Assembly (NCBI GenBank): GCA_946185745.1
Contig: CAMHKQ010000004.1
Location: 1 to 64,000 of the forward strand
From: an uncultured Bacteroidales bacterium
GTDB taxonomy: Bacteria; Bacteroidota; Bacteroidia; Bacteroidales; UBA932
Direction: 5' to 3'
Length of the DNA: 64,000 nt
Shown: piece after piece, positions 39,706-48,011 of the stretch
Position numbering within the stretch: position 1 is the stretch's first letter
Layout of the letters: the number at the start of each line of letters is the position of its first letter
Position numbers and translations under genes: made by a program
The notes under the pieces: generated by a model
Seen by the model: the letters and a program-made list of their open reading frames with translations, nothing else
Told to the model about the DNA's origin: nothing
Database searches by the model: none

Positions 39706-40500
39706 TTACTTGATCTTTACGTCGGCGAAGACCGGAAGATGGTCGGAAGCTCTGTCGAGCCGGGCTACCTTCGACTTGGTGATGACTCCCGACTTGAGCG
39801 GTGTCACGCGCGTGAAGCCCGGGTTACGGAGAACCATGATGTAATCGATGCAGATATCGGCCCCGTCGGAAGGATAGGTGGGCTGGTCGGGCGTAAGGAT
39901 GTCCCAGTACTGCGCGAATTCCTGCATGCAGGCCTCGTTCCTCGGGGCATTGAGGTCCCCAGCCAGGAAAACGGGCTTCGTGGAACGGCCGTATTTGCCA
40001 AGCACATAATTGTTTATGATGCGGGTCTGCTGGAGACGCGCGTTTTCGTACTCGTAGTCGAGATGGGTGGAGATGAAGACGTACTGCGCGGTTTCCACCA
40101 CCACGAATGCACGGACTTCGCTGCCCTCGAAATGCGGGAGATTCCCGGCCGCCCCGTAGACGATGGCGGAAGGCGTGACGATGCCGTCGCCATAGGCGCC
40201 GTCCCTGTAGGGAATGGCCCTCCCGAAGCGGTATTCCCAGCCGCCGAGGCCGTAGGCGAGCTCGCGGAGCTGGTATTCGGGGTTGCGGGTGTTGCAGCTG
40301 TCAAGCTCGTTCAGCGAAACTATATCCGCCTTGTATTCCTTGATTAACGCAGCCACGTCGGGAGCGCTGTTCTCCCCTGACTTGTGGAAAACGCCCACAT
40401 TGTACTGCATGAGACGGACAGAGCCTTCCTGCTTTCCGGCAACGCCGCAGGAAACGAGGAGCAAAGCGGCTCCCAGGAGTATTATCACGCGATTTTTCAT
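39706..40500 (-). CDS. Endonuclease/exonuclease/phosphatase-family lipoprotein
   Basis: 264 residues with lipobox LVSC. EEP-fold motifs: MQYNVGVF (Asn), VSLNELDSCN (Glu), IPYRDGAYGDGIV, FISTHLDYEYENARLQQ, FLAGDLNAPRNE (GDxN), CIDYIMV and ASDHLPVFADV (catalytic His). This is the Mg-dependent phosphodiesterase fold shared by DNase I, sphingomyelinase and inositol phosphatases. The lipid anchor places it outside the inner membrane; substrate unknown. The start at 40500 lies 4 nt after a -7-like box. Confidence 0.87.
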   Translation of the reverse strand: MKNRVIILLGAALLLVSCGVAGKQEGSVRLMQYNVGVFHKSGENSAPDVAALIKEYKADIVSLNELDSCNTRNPEYQLRELAYGLGGWEYRFGRAIPYRDGAYGDGIVTPSAIVYGAAGNLPHFEGSEVRAFVVVETAQYVFISTHLDYEYENARLQQTRIINNYVLGKYGRSTKPVFLAGDLNAPRNEACMQEFAQYWDILTPDQPTYPSDGADICIDYIMVLRNPGFTRVTPLKSGVITKSKVARLDRASDHLPVFADVKIK

Positions 40501-40504
40501 AACG

Positions 40505-40512
40505 CAAAGATG
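40505..40512 (-). promoter_or_regulatory. -7-like box (CATCTTTG)
   Basis: CATCTTTG on the minus strand (one mismatch to TAnnTTTG) ends 4 nt before the ATG at 40500. Confidence 0.45.
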
Positions 40513-40523
40513 CGAAAAATTAT

Positions 40524-40531
40524 TATATTTG
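40524..40531 (+). promoter_or_regulatory. -7 promoter box (TATATTTG)
   Basis: TATATTTG ends 6 nt before the ATG at 40538; divergent from the box at 40505. Confidence 0.65.
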
Positions 40532-40537
40532 TATTCT

Positions 40538-41887
40538 ATGAAAATAAGGTATTTCCTCTGTCTGCTTCCCTGTATCGTACTGGCCCCGTCCTGCACCGGG
40601 GGAAGCGGCAATTCCAATTTCGATGAGAGTGAATACATTGCAGTCCCCTTCCGCGGCAACACTTACGTGACCGGAGCGGCAGGCGATATATACAATAAAG
40701 CCGTTTCCACCATCGACAGCGGGAGCGGCGCCCTGAAGAACTGGAACGACGCCTCCACGGTGCTCAGCTTCTACGTCAGGACTTCCGCCACCGGGGACAT
40801 GGCCCTCGCCATAAAGGCGCACAACATTCAGGACACCCACTCCTGCACCCTCACCTTCACCGACGGCGAATCCTCCTACGATGTCACGGTCGCTTCCAAA
40901 ACTCCCGTCTGCCTCAACGTGGGCACCTTCAAGGTGAGCGCTCCCGGCTATAAGAAAATAGACATCAAGGCCAAGGAAGTTTCTCCGGCAGCAGCCCAGT
41001 TCGCAAGGATAGACAAGTACCTGCTAAAAGGCTCCGCCCTGCAGGGCAAGAACTGCTATCTGCCTGAAAACAAGGTGGATGACAACTCCCTCTGGTGCCG
41101 GAGGGGCCCGTCCGTCCATCTGTTCTACACCCTTCCGCAGGAAGACGTGGAATGGTTCTACAACGAAGTGACGGTGCCCGAAGGATCGGACGTCCCCGGC
41201 AGTTATTTCATGCTGACCGGCTTCCGGGAGGGCTACATGGGCATCCAGTCCCATCCGGAAGGCCAGCCCAACACCGTGCTGTTCTCGGTCTGGAGCCCGC
41301 AGGAAACGGACGATGCATCCGCAGTGTCCGAAGACAAGAAAGTGAAGCTGCTCCGGCAGGGCAAGGACGTGGAAGCCAGGGATTTCGGCGGGGAGGGCAC
41401 CGGCGGCCAGAGCTTCATGAACTATCCCTGGAAAACCGGCATCAGCTACAAAACGCTCGTTCAGGTGCGGCCCACCGGCACCGGAGCCACCGATTACACC
41501 GGCTATTTCTGCGACGAGAAAGGAGAGTGGCACCTTCTGGCATCCTTCAGAAGGCCCCAGACCGACACCTGGTACATGGGAGCATATTCCTTCCTGGAGT
41601 GCTTCGTTCCCGAAACCAGCATCTACGCGCGCGAAGCCCGTTTCCACAATCAGTGGGTACGGCTCAGGGACGGCAGCTGGAAAAAGATCAGTTCCGCTCG
41701 CTTCTCCTGCGACAATACCGGCATCAGCGGGTTCAGGGGAGACATGTACGGCGCACAGGAGGGTGAAGACCTGGTCCTCAGGCACTGCGGCTTCTTCCCG
41801 GAGCAGACCATGTTCGGCACCACCTTCGCCATTCCGCAGGGAGGTTCCGCCCCGCAGATCGATTTCGCCGCTCTCGAAAGGCTTTAA
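40538..41887 (+). CDS. DUF3472 lipoprotein (with DUF5077-like N-terminal domain)
   Basis: 449 residues with lipobox APSC. An N-terminal beta domain (about 30-140) resembles DUF5077. The C-terminal half has the DUF3472 pattern: FYTLPQEDVEWFYNEVTVPE, SYFMLTGFREGYMGIQS, TVLFSVWSPQE and WKTGISYKTLVQVRPTG. Such proteins are surface or periplasmic and often sit in carbohydrate loci; activity is unknown. It is transcribed toward the PUL regulator, and the two stop codons overlap by 4 bp. Confidence 0.8.
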   Translation: MKIRYFLCLLPCIVLAPSCTGGSGNSNFDESEYIAVPFRGNTYVTGAAGDIYNKAVSTIDSGSGALKNWNDASTVLSFYVRTSATGDMALAIKAHNIQDTHSCTLTFTDGESSYDVTVASKTPVCLNVGTFKVSAPGYKKIDIKAKEVSPAAAQFARIDKYLLKGSALQGKNCYLPENKVDDNSLWCRRGPSVHLFYTLPQEDVEWFYNEVTVPEGSDVPGSYFMLTGFREGYMGIQSHPEGQPNTVLFSVWSPQETDDASAVSEDKKVKLLRQGKDVEARDFGGEGTGGQSFMNYPWKTGISYKTLVQVRPTGTGATDYTGYFCDEKGEWHLLASFRRPQTDTWYMGAYSFLECFVPETSIYAREARFHNQWVRLRDGSWKKISSARFSCDNTGISGFRGDMYGAQEGEDLVLRHCGFFPEQTMFGTTFAIPQGGSAPQIDFAALERL

Positions 41888-44610
41888 CGCCTCAGGTTAC
41901 GGTAGTCCTTGGGGCTCATCCCGAAGGTTTCCCTGAATATTTTGGTAAAGTAAGAGGAGGACGAGAATCCAAGCCTGTAGCCGATGTCGGATATGCGGGC
42001 GGTGGGGTCTTTCATGAGCTCGAGCGCCCTTGCCATGCGGATATCGCGGATGAGCTGGTTGGGACTCATGTCCAGTTCGGATTTCAGCTTGTTGAAGAGC
42101 GTCGCGCGGCTGCAGTTCATGCCGGCGGAAATGCTGTCCACGCCGAGCCCGAACTCCCCGATATTGTCCTGGATGTATTTGATGACAGCTTCCACGAACA
42201 CGGATTTTTCCTTGTCCATGATGAGTTGAATCGGACTTCCGGCGCTTTCCGAAGCGCCCTGCCGGCGATTGTCCGGATGCCATAAAGAGAGTTTAAGGCT
42301 GTATTCCTCGAGCTTCCTTTTCTTTTTTTCATTCTCCGAGACAAGCGAAATCACGAGGTAGACGAGCCCGATGCCGGCGAAGATTCCCAGCAGGATGGAA
42401 GCGAGCCGGAGCGGTGGCCACCGGACGTCTATTTCGAGCGTCGAACTCTCCCCGAATGGTTCCGCGGGGTTCTGTGCCGCCGCCACCTCGAATACGTACC
42501 TGCCCGGGCAGACGTTTAGATAGGACGCGCCCCCTTCGCCGTCCCCGCGGGGGAGCATGTGCCATTCATTGTCGTGGCCTATCAGCCTGTAACGGTAGAC
42601 GTTATTGCCGGGAGTGTCGTAGTCGAGCGAGACGAAGGAGATGCGGAAGTCGGCGGCGGCACTCTCCAGCTTCACTCCGGAATCGGACGATATGTCCATG
42701 GGGCCGCTCCCGTCCATCCCGCTGAAACCGGTAATCATCACCCCGATGTTCCTGCTCACCATGTTGCTCTTCAGGGATTCCGGCAGAAACCCGTTGAGCC
42801 CGCGGTTGCATCCTATGAAGATGTCGCCGCTGGAGCTGTTCAGGCAGGAGTTGTAGGTGAAAGCATGGCTCAGGAAGCCGTCTTCCCGGCTGAAGCGCCA
42901 GACTCGGGAGACGTCGCAGCAGAGCACTCCTCCGTCGGTGATGAGCCAGAGCCCGCTGTTGTCGGACACCATTCCGAGGATGAGGGGCTCCCCTATGTCC
43001 CAGCGCGGGGAACGCACAAGGGAACCGTCTTCACGCATAACGTACAGGCCCTTGTCGGTACCGACGTACAGGTTGCCTTCATAGACCTCGATGGAGGTAA
43101 CCCCGCGGGGGCCGTCAGTATCGCCCTCGTAATGTCCGGAATAGCCTCCGGAGTCCATGTCGTATGACAGCAGTCCCCAGCCGTTGGAGGCGAAATAGAG
43201 CTTGCGGCCCATCTGGCGGATGCTCATCACGTCGCATTCCCTGTCGATGCGAAGGCTCCGGATAAAGCGGCCGGACCATTCCATATACCGGCATATACCG
43301 GATTTCGTGCCGAGCCACAGGTTGCCGTCCGAGTCGCGGTAAATGGAGCAGATGTCGAATTCGCCGTCGTCCATCACTTCCGGGCCGTAATGGACGGCGT
43401 GTCCGAAGGCGAGGTCGGTATGATAGAGCCCGTTCCCGAATGTGCCTATCCACACGCCGTCGCTTTCCACCAGGATGGAGTGTACGCTGAGCGCGCGCAT
43501 CCCGGGACCGAGGTCGACGCCCAGGTATTCGCCGTCAGCCGGATTGAATAAGCTAAGGCCTCCGTCGTCGGCTCCGAGGGCAAGGCGTCCGTCAGGCATC
43601 TGCCCGATGACAGTGACCACCTGCCCGCATTCCTTGGGAGGCAGGGTGGTGATGATGTCGGCGCCGGTGCCATAATAGTTTACACCGCTGAAATAGGTTC
43701 CCGCCCATAGCGCGCCGTCCCGGTCGAAGAACAGGGAGATGAAGACGCCGTCGTCGAGCTTTTCGAGCTCTCTGGAATGGACATGACAGGCATACAGCCC
43801 GTCCGAGGTTCCGAGCACGAGCCTCCCCTGCCCGGACGCGGCCACGGAATGAAGCTCGGTTCCGGCCAAACCGGACAGGACGGAGTAGAAATGCATGCTC
43901 GCTATTTCAAGACGGAACATTTTCCCTTCCGGGGAACACACCCACATGTCGCCGAAGGAATCCACGCAGGCGAAGGAGGCCGAACCGATAGAGGCACCGG
44001 TAAGGTTGTCCCTTACAGGTATGGCCACGAAAGAATCCGTCGCGGAATTATAGCGATAGATGTTCCTGTCGCCGCAGAGCGCCCAGATAACGCCCTCGTT
44101 GCAGATTATTCCGGTAATGTCTTTCCGGGAAAGCTGCATCCGGTAAGTACGCCAAGACCTGTCCTTGATGTCGTATCTGAAAAGCCCGTAATCGGAAGTG
44201 CCGACCCACAGGTTTCCACCTTCGTCAGCCTCGATGCAGCTAATCATCACTTCGTCGTAACTGCGGGTGGTGACTTCGAAGGGGACCTTCACGAGCGAAT
44301 CGTCGCTCAGCATGAAGAGGCCTTCGCGCGTTGCGACGTAGAAATCTCCTCCAGGGGTGGAGCAGAGGTCGTAAACCGCCTTGTTGAAGGGCAGGCCGCC
44401 CTCGCACCCAATCCTGAGAAGCGCCTGGCTGTCGTAACGGCACAGGCCGTACTTCGTGCCGAAATACACGAACCCGCCGCGGTCCTGGCCCACCGTGTTG
44501 ACTATGTCCGAGGGCAGGCCGTCTTCTACGCTGATATTCCGGACTTTAGCCTGCACAACCGCAGGCAGGAGCATCAAAACGGGTACAAACAGCAGGAAAA
44601 AGCGCTTCAT
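41884..44610 (-). CDS. Transmembrane propeller-AraC regulator (HTCS without kinase and receiver)
   Basis: 908 residues: signal peptide, a long periplasmic sensor made of two-component propeller repeats (for example GNLWVGTSDYGLFRYD, GVWIGTFGNGLYHTD, GNLWLGTKSGICRY), a Y_Y_Y domain (about 640-745), one membrane helix (about 750-770, ASILLGIFAGIGLVYLVISL), then a short coiled linker and an AraC HTH (about 810-908: FGLGVDSISAGMNCSRATLF; RISDIGYRLGFSSSSYFTKI). The histidine kinase, ATPase and receiver of a standard hybrid two-component system are absent. It probably senses the PUL glycan and acts directly on DNA from the membrane. Divergent from the susC gene at 44801. Confidence 0.9.
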   Translation of the reverse strand: MKRFFLLFVPVLMLLPAVVQAKVRNISVEDGLPSDIVNTVGQDRGGFVYFGTKYGLCRYDSQALLRIGCEGGLPFNKAVYDLCSTPGGDFYVATREGLFMLSDDSLVKVPFEVTTRSYDEVMISCIEADEGGNLWVGTSDYGLFRYDIKDRSWRTYRMQLSRKDITGIICNEGVIWALCGDRNIYRYNSATDSFVAIPVRDNLTGASIGSASFACVDSFGDMWVCSPEGKMFRLEIASMHFYSVLSGLAGTELHSVAASGQGRLVLGTSDGLYACHVHSRELEKLDDGVFISLFFDRDGALWAGTYFSGVNYYGTGADIITTLPPKECGQVVTVIGQMPDGRLALGADDGGLSLFNPADGEYLGVDLGPGMRALSVHSILVESDGVWIGTFGNGLYHTDLAFGHAVHYGPEVMDDGEFDICSIYRDSDGNLWLGTKSGICRYMEWSGRFIRSLRIDRECDVMSIRQMGRKLYFASNGWGLLSYDMDSGGYSGHYEGDTDGPRGVTSIEVYEGNLYVGTDKGLYVMREDGSLVRSPRWDIGEPLILGMVSDNSGLWLITDGGVLCCDVSRVWRFSREDGFLSHAFTYNSCLNSSSGDIFIGCNRGLNGFLPESLKSNMVSRNIGVMITGFSGMDGSGPMDISSDSGVKLESAAADFRISFVSLDYDTPGNNVYRYRLIGHDNEWHMLPRGDGEGGASYLNVCPGRYVFEVAAAQNPAEPFGESSTLEIDVRWPPLRLASILLGIFAGIGLVYLVISLVSENEKKKRKLEEYSLKLSLWHPDNRRQGASESAGSPIQLIMDKEKSVFVEAVIKYIQDNIGEFGLGVDSISAGMNCSRATLFNKLKSELDMSPNQLIRDIRMARALELMKDPTARISDIGYRLGFSSSSYFTKIFRETFGMSPKDYRNLRR

Positions 44611-44659
44611 GGGATAAAACTATCGGCTAAATTATGTTTGAATGTTCTTTTTAATAGCA

Positions 44660-44691
44660 CAAAAATATAAAAAAATATCACTATTGTCAAA
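44660..44691 (-). promoter_or_regulatory. Full Bacteroidetes promoter of the regulator (-33 TTTG, -7 TATTTTTG)
   Basis: Minus strand: TTTG (44691-44688), 20-nt spacer, TATTTTTG (44667-44660); the ATG is 49 nt downstream. The best-formed promoter in the window. Confidence 0.75.
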
Positions 44692-44751
44692 ATATACAGG
44701 TTTCAATAAAAAATTAGACGATTTTACTATCATATTAGGTAAAAAGTTAAT

Positions 44752-44759
44752 TATCTTTA
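44752..44759 (+). promoter_or_regulatory. -7-like box of susC (TATCTTTA)
   Basis: TATCTTTA (last base deviates from TAnnTTTG), 41 nt before the ATG at 44801, in a very AT-rich intergenic region. A weak box is compatible with activation by the divergent regulator. Confidence 0.45.
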
Positions 44760-44800
44760 GTCCTGCAAAAAGAAATCATTTACTAACCACCAGTAAAAAA

Positions 44801-47800
44801 ATGAAGAAACTAATCTTTGCTTTAGTGGCCATGCTGCTCCCAATGGGGTTGCTGGCACAATCTTCAGTAAGCGGCGTGGTAGTGGACACCCAGGGCGAAC
44901 CTGTCATCGGGTGCGGCGTATTCGAAGTGGGCAATCCCACCAACGGCGTCGTAACCGACAATGACGGTACGTTCGCCATCAGGGTCCCCGCCAACGCGAC
45001 TCTTCAGTTCTCGTGCATCGGTTATACCGAGCAGCAGATTGCCCTGAACGGCAGGACCGACATCAAGGTAACGCTCTCGGAATCCACCGAATTCCTCAAT
45101 GAGGTCATGGTCGTGGCCTTCGGTACGACGACCAGGGAGGCCTTCACGGGATCGGCGGGAACCATGGGCGAGAACGAACTCTCCAAGGTACAGCTGTCCA
45201 ACGCCGCACAGGCCCTCGCAGGCCGCGTAGCAGGTGTGCAGATCAACAATACCTCCGGACAGTTCGGCAGCTCTCCCTCCATTACCATCCGTGGTATCGG
45301 CTCCATCTACTCCGATACCGAACCCCTTATCGTCGTTGACGGCATGCCTTATGACGGCGACCTCAACCTTATCAACAGCAACGATATCGAGTCGATGGTA
45401 GTGCTCAAAGACGCAGCTTCCAACGCACTGTACGGTGCCCGAGGCGCAAACGGCGTCATCATGATCACCACCAAGCGCGGCAAGATTGGCGATGCCAAAA
45501 TCACCGTCGATGCCAAGTGGGGTGTCAACAGCAACGCTCTCCAGCTCTACAACACCGTGAGCACCAGGGAGTTCTATGAAACCTACTACAAGACCCTCTA
45601 CAACCAGGCCATGCTCGACGGGGCAAGCGCCGAAGACGCCCACGCACTTGCAAACTCCGGCGTCCAGAACCCCAACATCGGTCCCGGTTACATGGTTTAC
45701 ACCGTTCCGCGCGGCGAAGACTTCATCCTTGCCGGCGGCAAGATGAACCCGAACGCCACCCTCGGCGCTTTCCACAACTACGGCGGACAGACCTTCTGGA
45801 TCCAGCCCGACGACTGGCAGAAGGAAGGCCTCCAGAACGGTTTCCGTCAGGAATACAACGTGTCCATCGCAGGTGCGGTCGACAAGATCAACTACTACTC
45901 TTCAATTGGTTATCTTAACCAGGAAGGTATTCAGGAAAATCAGGACCAGAAGCGTCTCACCGCCCGTCTGGGCGCCGACTACCAGGCAAAGCCCTGGCTC
46001 AAGGTGGGTGCGAACTTCAACTACACCCATTATGTCTACCACCAGACTTCCGAAGGCACCCTCAACGCAGGCTTCATCTGGCAGACCATCAAGACCCAGG
46101 CTCCGGTATATCCGGTTTACCTGCGCGACGCCAACGGCAACATCATGAAGGACAAGTGGGGTCTCGACATGTACGACTTCGCCCAGTCCTACGGCATGAA
46201 CAGGGCAGGCGGAACCGGCGGCAACACCATCTTCGGCAACAAGTACGACAATTCCGGCCATGACGGAAACTCCATCACCGCCAAGGGATATGCCGACTTC
46301 AAGCTGTTCCCGTTCCTCACCTTCACCATCAATGCCAGTGCCTACGACTACGACCGCAAGTATACCTATATTACTAGTCCGTTCGTAGACTACTACACCA
46401 ACTCTTCCGACAACGGCTACCTGTACAAGAGCCACCAGAGGGACTTCTCGTACAACACCCAGCAGCTGCTGAACTTCAACAAGGCGTTCGGCAAGCACAA
46501 TGTCGGGCTCATGGTCGGTCACGAGTACTATAACACCAAGTACGAATACATGGACATGTCGGGCCGCAACTTCGGCATCGACGGCGTAACTGAAATCGAC
46601 GCCCTCCTTCAGCTCAACCCGACTCCCTCATCGAGCTCCAGCGTCTACAACAACGAAGGTTACTTCTCCCGCGCCCTCTACGACTACGACGGAAAGTACT
46701 ACCTCTCCGCTTCGTTCCGCCGCGACGCATCCTCGCGCTTCAGCGTGGATCACCGCTGGGGTAACTTCTGGTCGGCCGGTGCCGCATGGCTCATCTCCAA
46801 GGAAAGCTTCTTCGACGTTCCCTGGGTGAACACCCTCAAGTACAAGGTCTCCATCGGTTCCCAGGGTAACGACAACATCGGCAACTATCTGTATGCCAAC
46901 TCCTACGACATCGTGAACAACGACAACAAGGTCGCATTCCAGTGGCGCCAGAAGGGTACCGAGGACATCACCTGGGAAACCAACACCAACTTCAACACCG
47001 GCTTCGAATTCGAGCTGTTCGACTACCGCCTCACCGGTAGCCTCGACTACTTCTACCGCAAGACCTCCGACATGCTGTTCCAGATCAGCACTCCGCCGTC
47101 CATCGGCTACAGCAGCTACTGGACCAACCTCGGTGACATGCGCAACACCGGTTTCGAACTCGACCTCCATGCAGACCTCGTCCGCAACAAGAACTTCCAG
47201 TGGAACGTCGATTTCAACATCTCCACTGCAAGGGACAAGGTGCTCAGGCTTCCTGACGATCTCAAGACCGTGCAGGTCGGCGACCACATGGGCTACGTGA
47301 ACGAGGATACCTCCTTCATCTCCAAGTACCGCTACTACATCGGCGAAGGACTCCCGCTGTACAGCTGGTATCTCCGCTCCTACGCAGGCGTCGATCCCGA
47401 AACCGGCGAAGCCCTTTACTGGAAGGACGTAACCGACGATGAGGGCAATCCTACCGGTGAAAGGGAGACCACCAACATCGGCACCGAAGGCTCCTACTAC
47501 CTCAACGGCAACGCGGCTCCCGACTTCTACGGCGGTCTCGGAATGCAGTTCTACCTCTACGGCTTCGACCTCTCCTTCAACCTGACCTACCAGCTCGGCG
47601 GCCTCGCATACGACTACGCATACGAAATCATCATGCACAACGGCAGCGGCAACCAGATCGGAACCACCTGGCACAAGGACATCCTCAACGCCTGGACTCC
47701 GGAGAACAAGAATACCAACGTTCCCCGCCTGAACCAGACCGATGCCTACACCTCCACCCGTTCCGACAGGTTCCTCGTGGACGCCAGCTATCTCAATTTC

Positions 47801-48010
47801 CAGAACGTGAACTTCGGATACACCTTCCCGACCAAGTGGACCCGCGCCATGAAGGTGGACAAGATCCGCGTCTACTGTTCCGCTGAAAACCTGTTCTTCA
47901 TCTCGAAGAGGCAGGGTATGGATCCCCGTTACTCGATTGCCGGTTGGAACAACATGTCTTCGAACAACCCCATCCGTACAATCTCCGGCGGTATAACTCT
48001 CACCTTCTAA
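44801..48010 (+). CDS. SusC/RagA-family TonB-linked outer-membrane transporter
   Basis: 1069 residues. The start at 44801 gives a signal peptide (MKKLIFALVAMLLPMGLLAQ). Then come the CarboxypepD_reg domain (VSGVVVDTQGEPVIGCGVFE), the plug (FLNEVMVVAFGTTTREAFTG, VDGMPYDGDLNLINSNDIES, GARGANGVIMITTKRG) and a barrel with many Tyr/Asn/Asp-rich strands, ending TISGGITLTF. It imports glycan fragments with the SusD encoded 1 nt downstream. An in-frame upstream extension runs through AT-rich DNA and is rejected. Confidence 0.95.
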   Translation: MKKLIFALVAMLLPMGLLAQSSVSGVVVDTQGEPVIGCGVFEVGNPTNGVVTDNDGTFAIRVPANATLQFSCIGYTEQQIALNGRTDIKVTLSESTEFLNEVMVVAFGTTTREAFTGSAGTMGENELSKVQLSNAAQALAGRVAGVQINNTSGQFGSSPSITIRGIGSIYSDTEPLIVVDGMPYDGDLNLINSNDIESMVVLKDAASNALYGARGANGVIMITTKRGKIGDAKITVDAKWGVNSNALQLYNTVSTREFYETYYKTLYNQAMLDGASAEDAHALANSGVQNPNIGPGYMVYTVPRGEDFILAGGKMNPNATLGAFHNYGGQTFWIQPDDWQKEGLQNGFRQEYNVSIAGAVDKINYYSSIGYLNQEGIQENQDQKRLTARLGADYQAKPWLKVGANFNYTHYVYHQTSEGTLNAGFIWQTIKTQAPVYPVYLRDANGNIMKDKWGLDMYDFAQSYGMNRAGGTGGNTIFGNKYDNSGHDGNSITAKGYADFKLFPFLTFTINASAYDYDRKYTYITSPFVDYYTNSSDNGYLYKSHQRDFSYNTQQLLNFNKAFGKHNVGLMVGHEYYNTKYEYMDMSGRNFGIDGVTEIDALLQLNPTPSSSSSVYNNEGYFSRALYDYDGKYYLSASFRRDASSRFSVDHRWGNFWSAGAAWLISKESFFDVPWVNTLKYKVSIGSQGNDNIGNYLYANSYDIVNNDNKVAFQWRQKGTEDITWETNTNFNTGFEFELFDYRLTGSLDYFYRKTSDMLFQISTPPSIGYSSYWTNLGDMRNTGFELDLHADLVRNKNFQWNVDFNISTARDKVLRLPDDLKTVQVGDHMGYVNEDTSFISKYRYYIGEGLPLYSWYLRSYAGVDPETGEALYWKDVTDDEGNPTGERETTNIGTEGSYYLNGNAAPDFYGGLGMQFYLYGFDLSFNLTYQLGGLAYDYAYEIIMHNGSGNQIGTTWHKDILNAWTPENKNTNVPRLNQTDAYTSTRSDRFLVDASYLNFQNVNFGYTFPTKWTRAMKVDKIRVYCSAENLFFISKRQGMDPRYSIAGWNNMSSNNPIRTISGGITLTF

Positions 48011-48011
48011 A

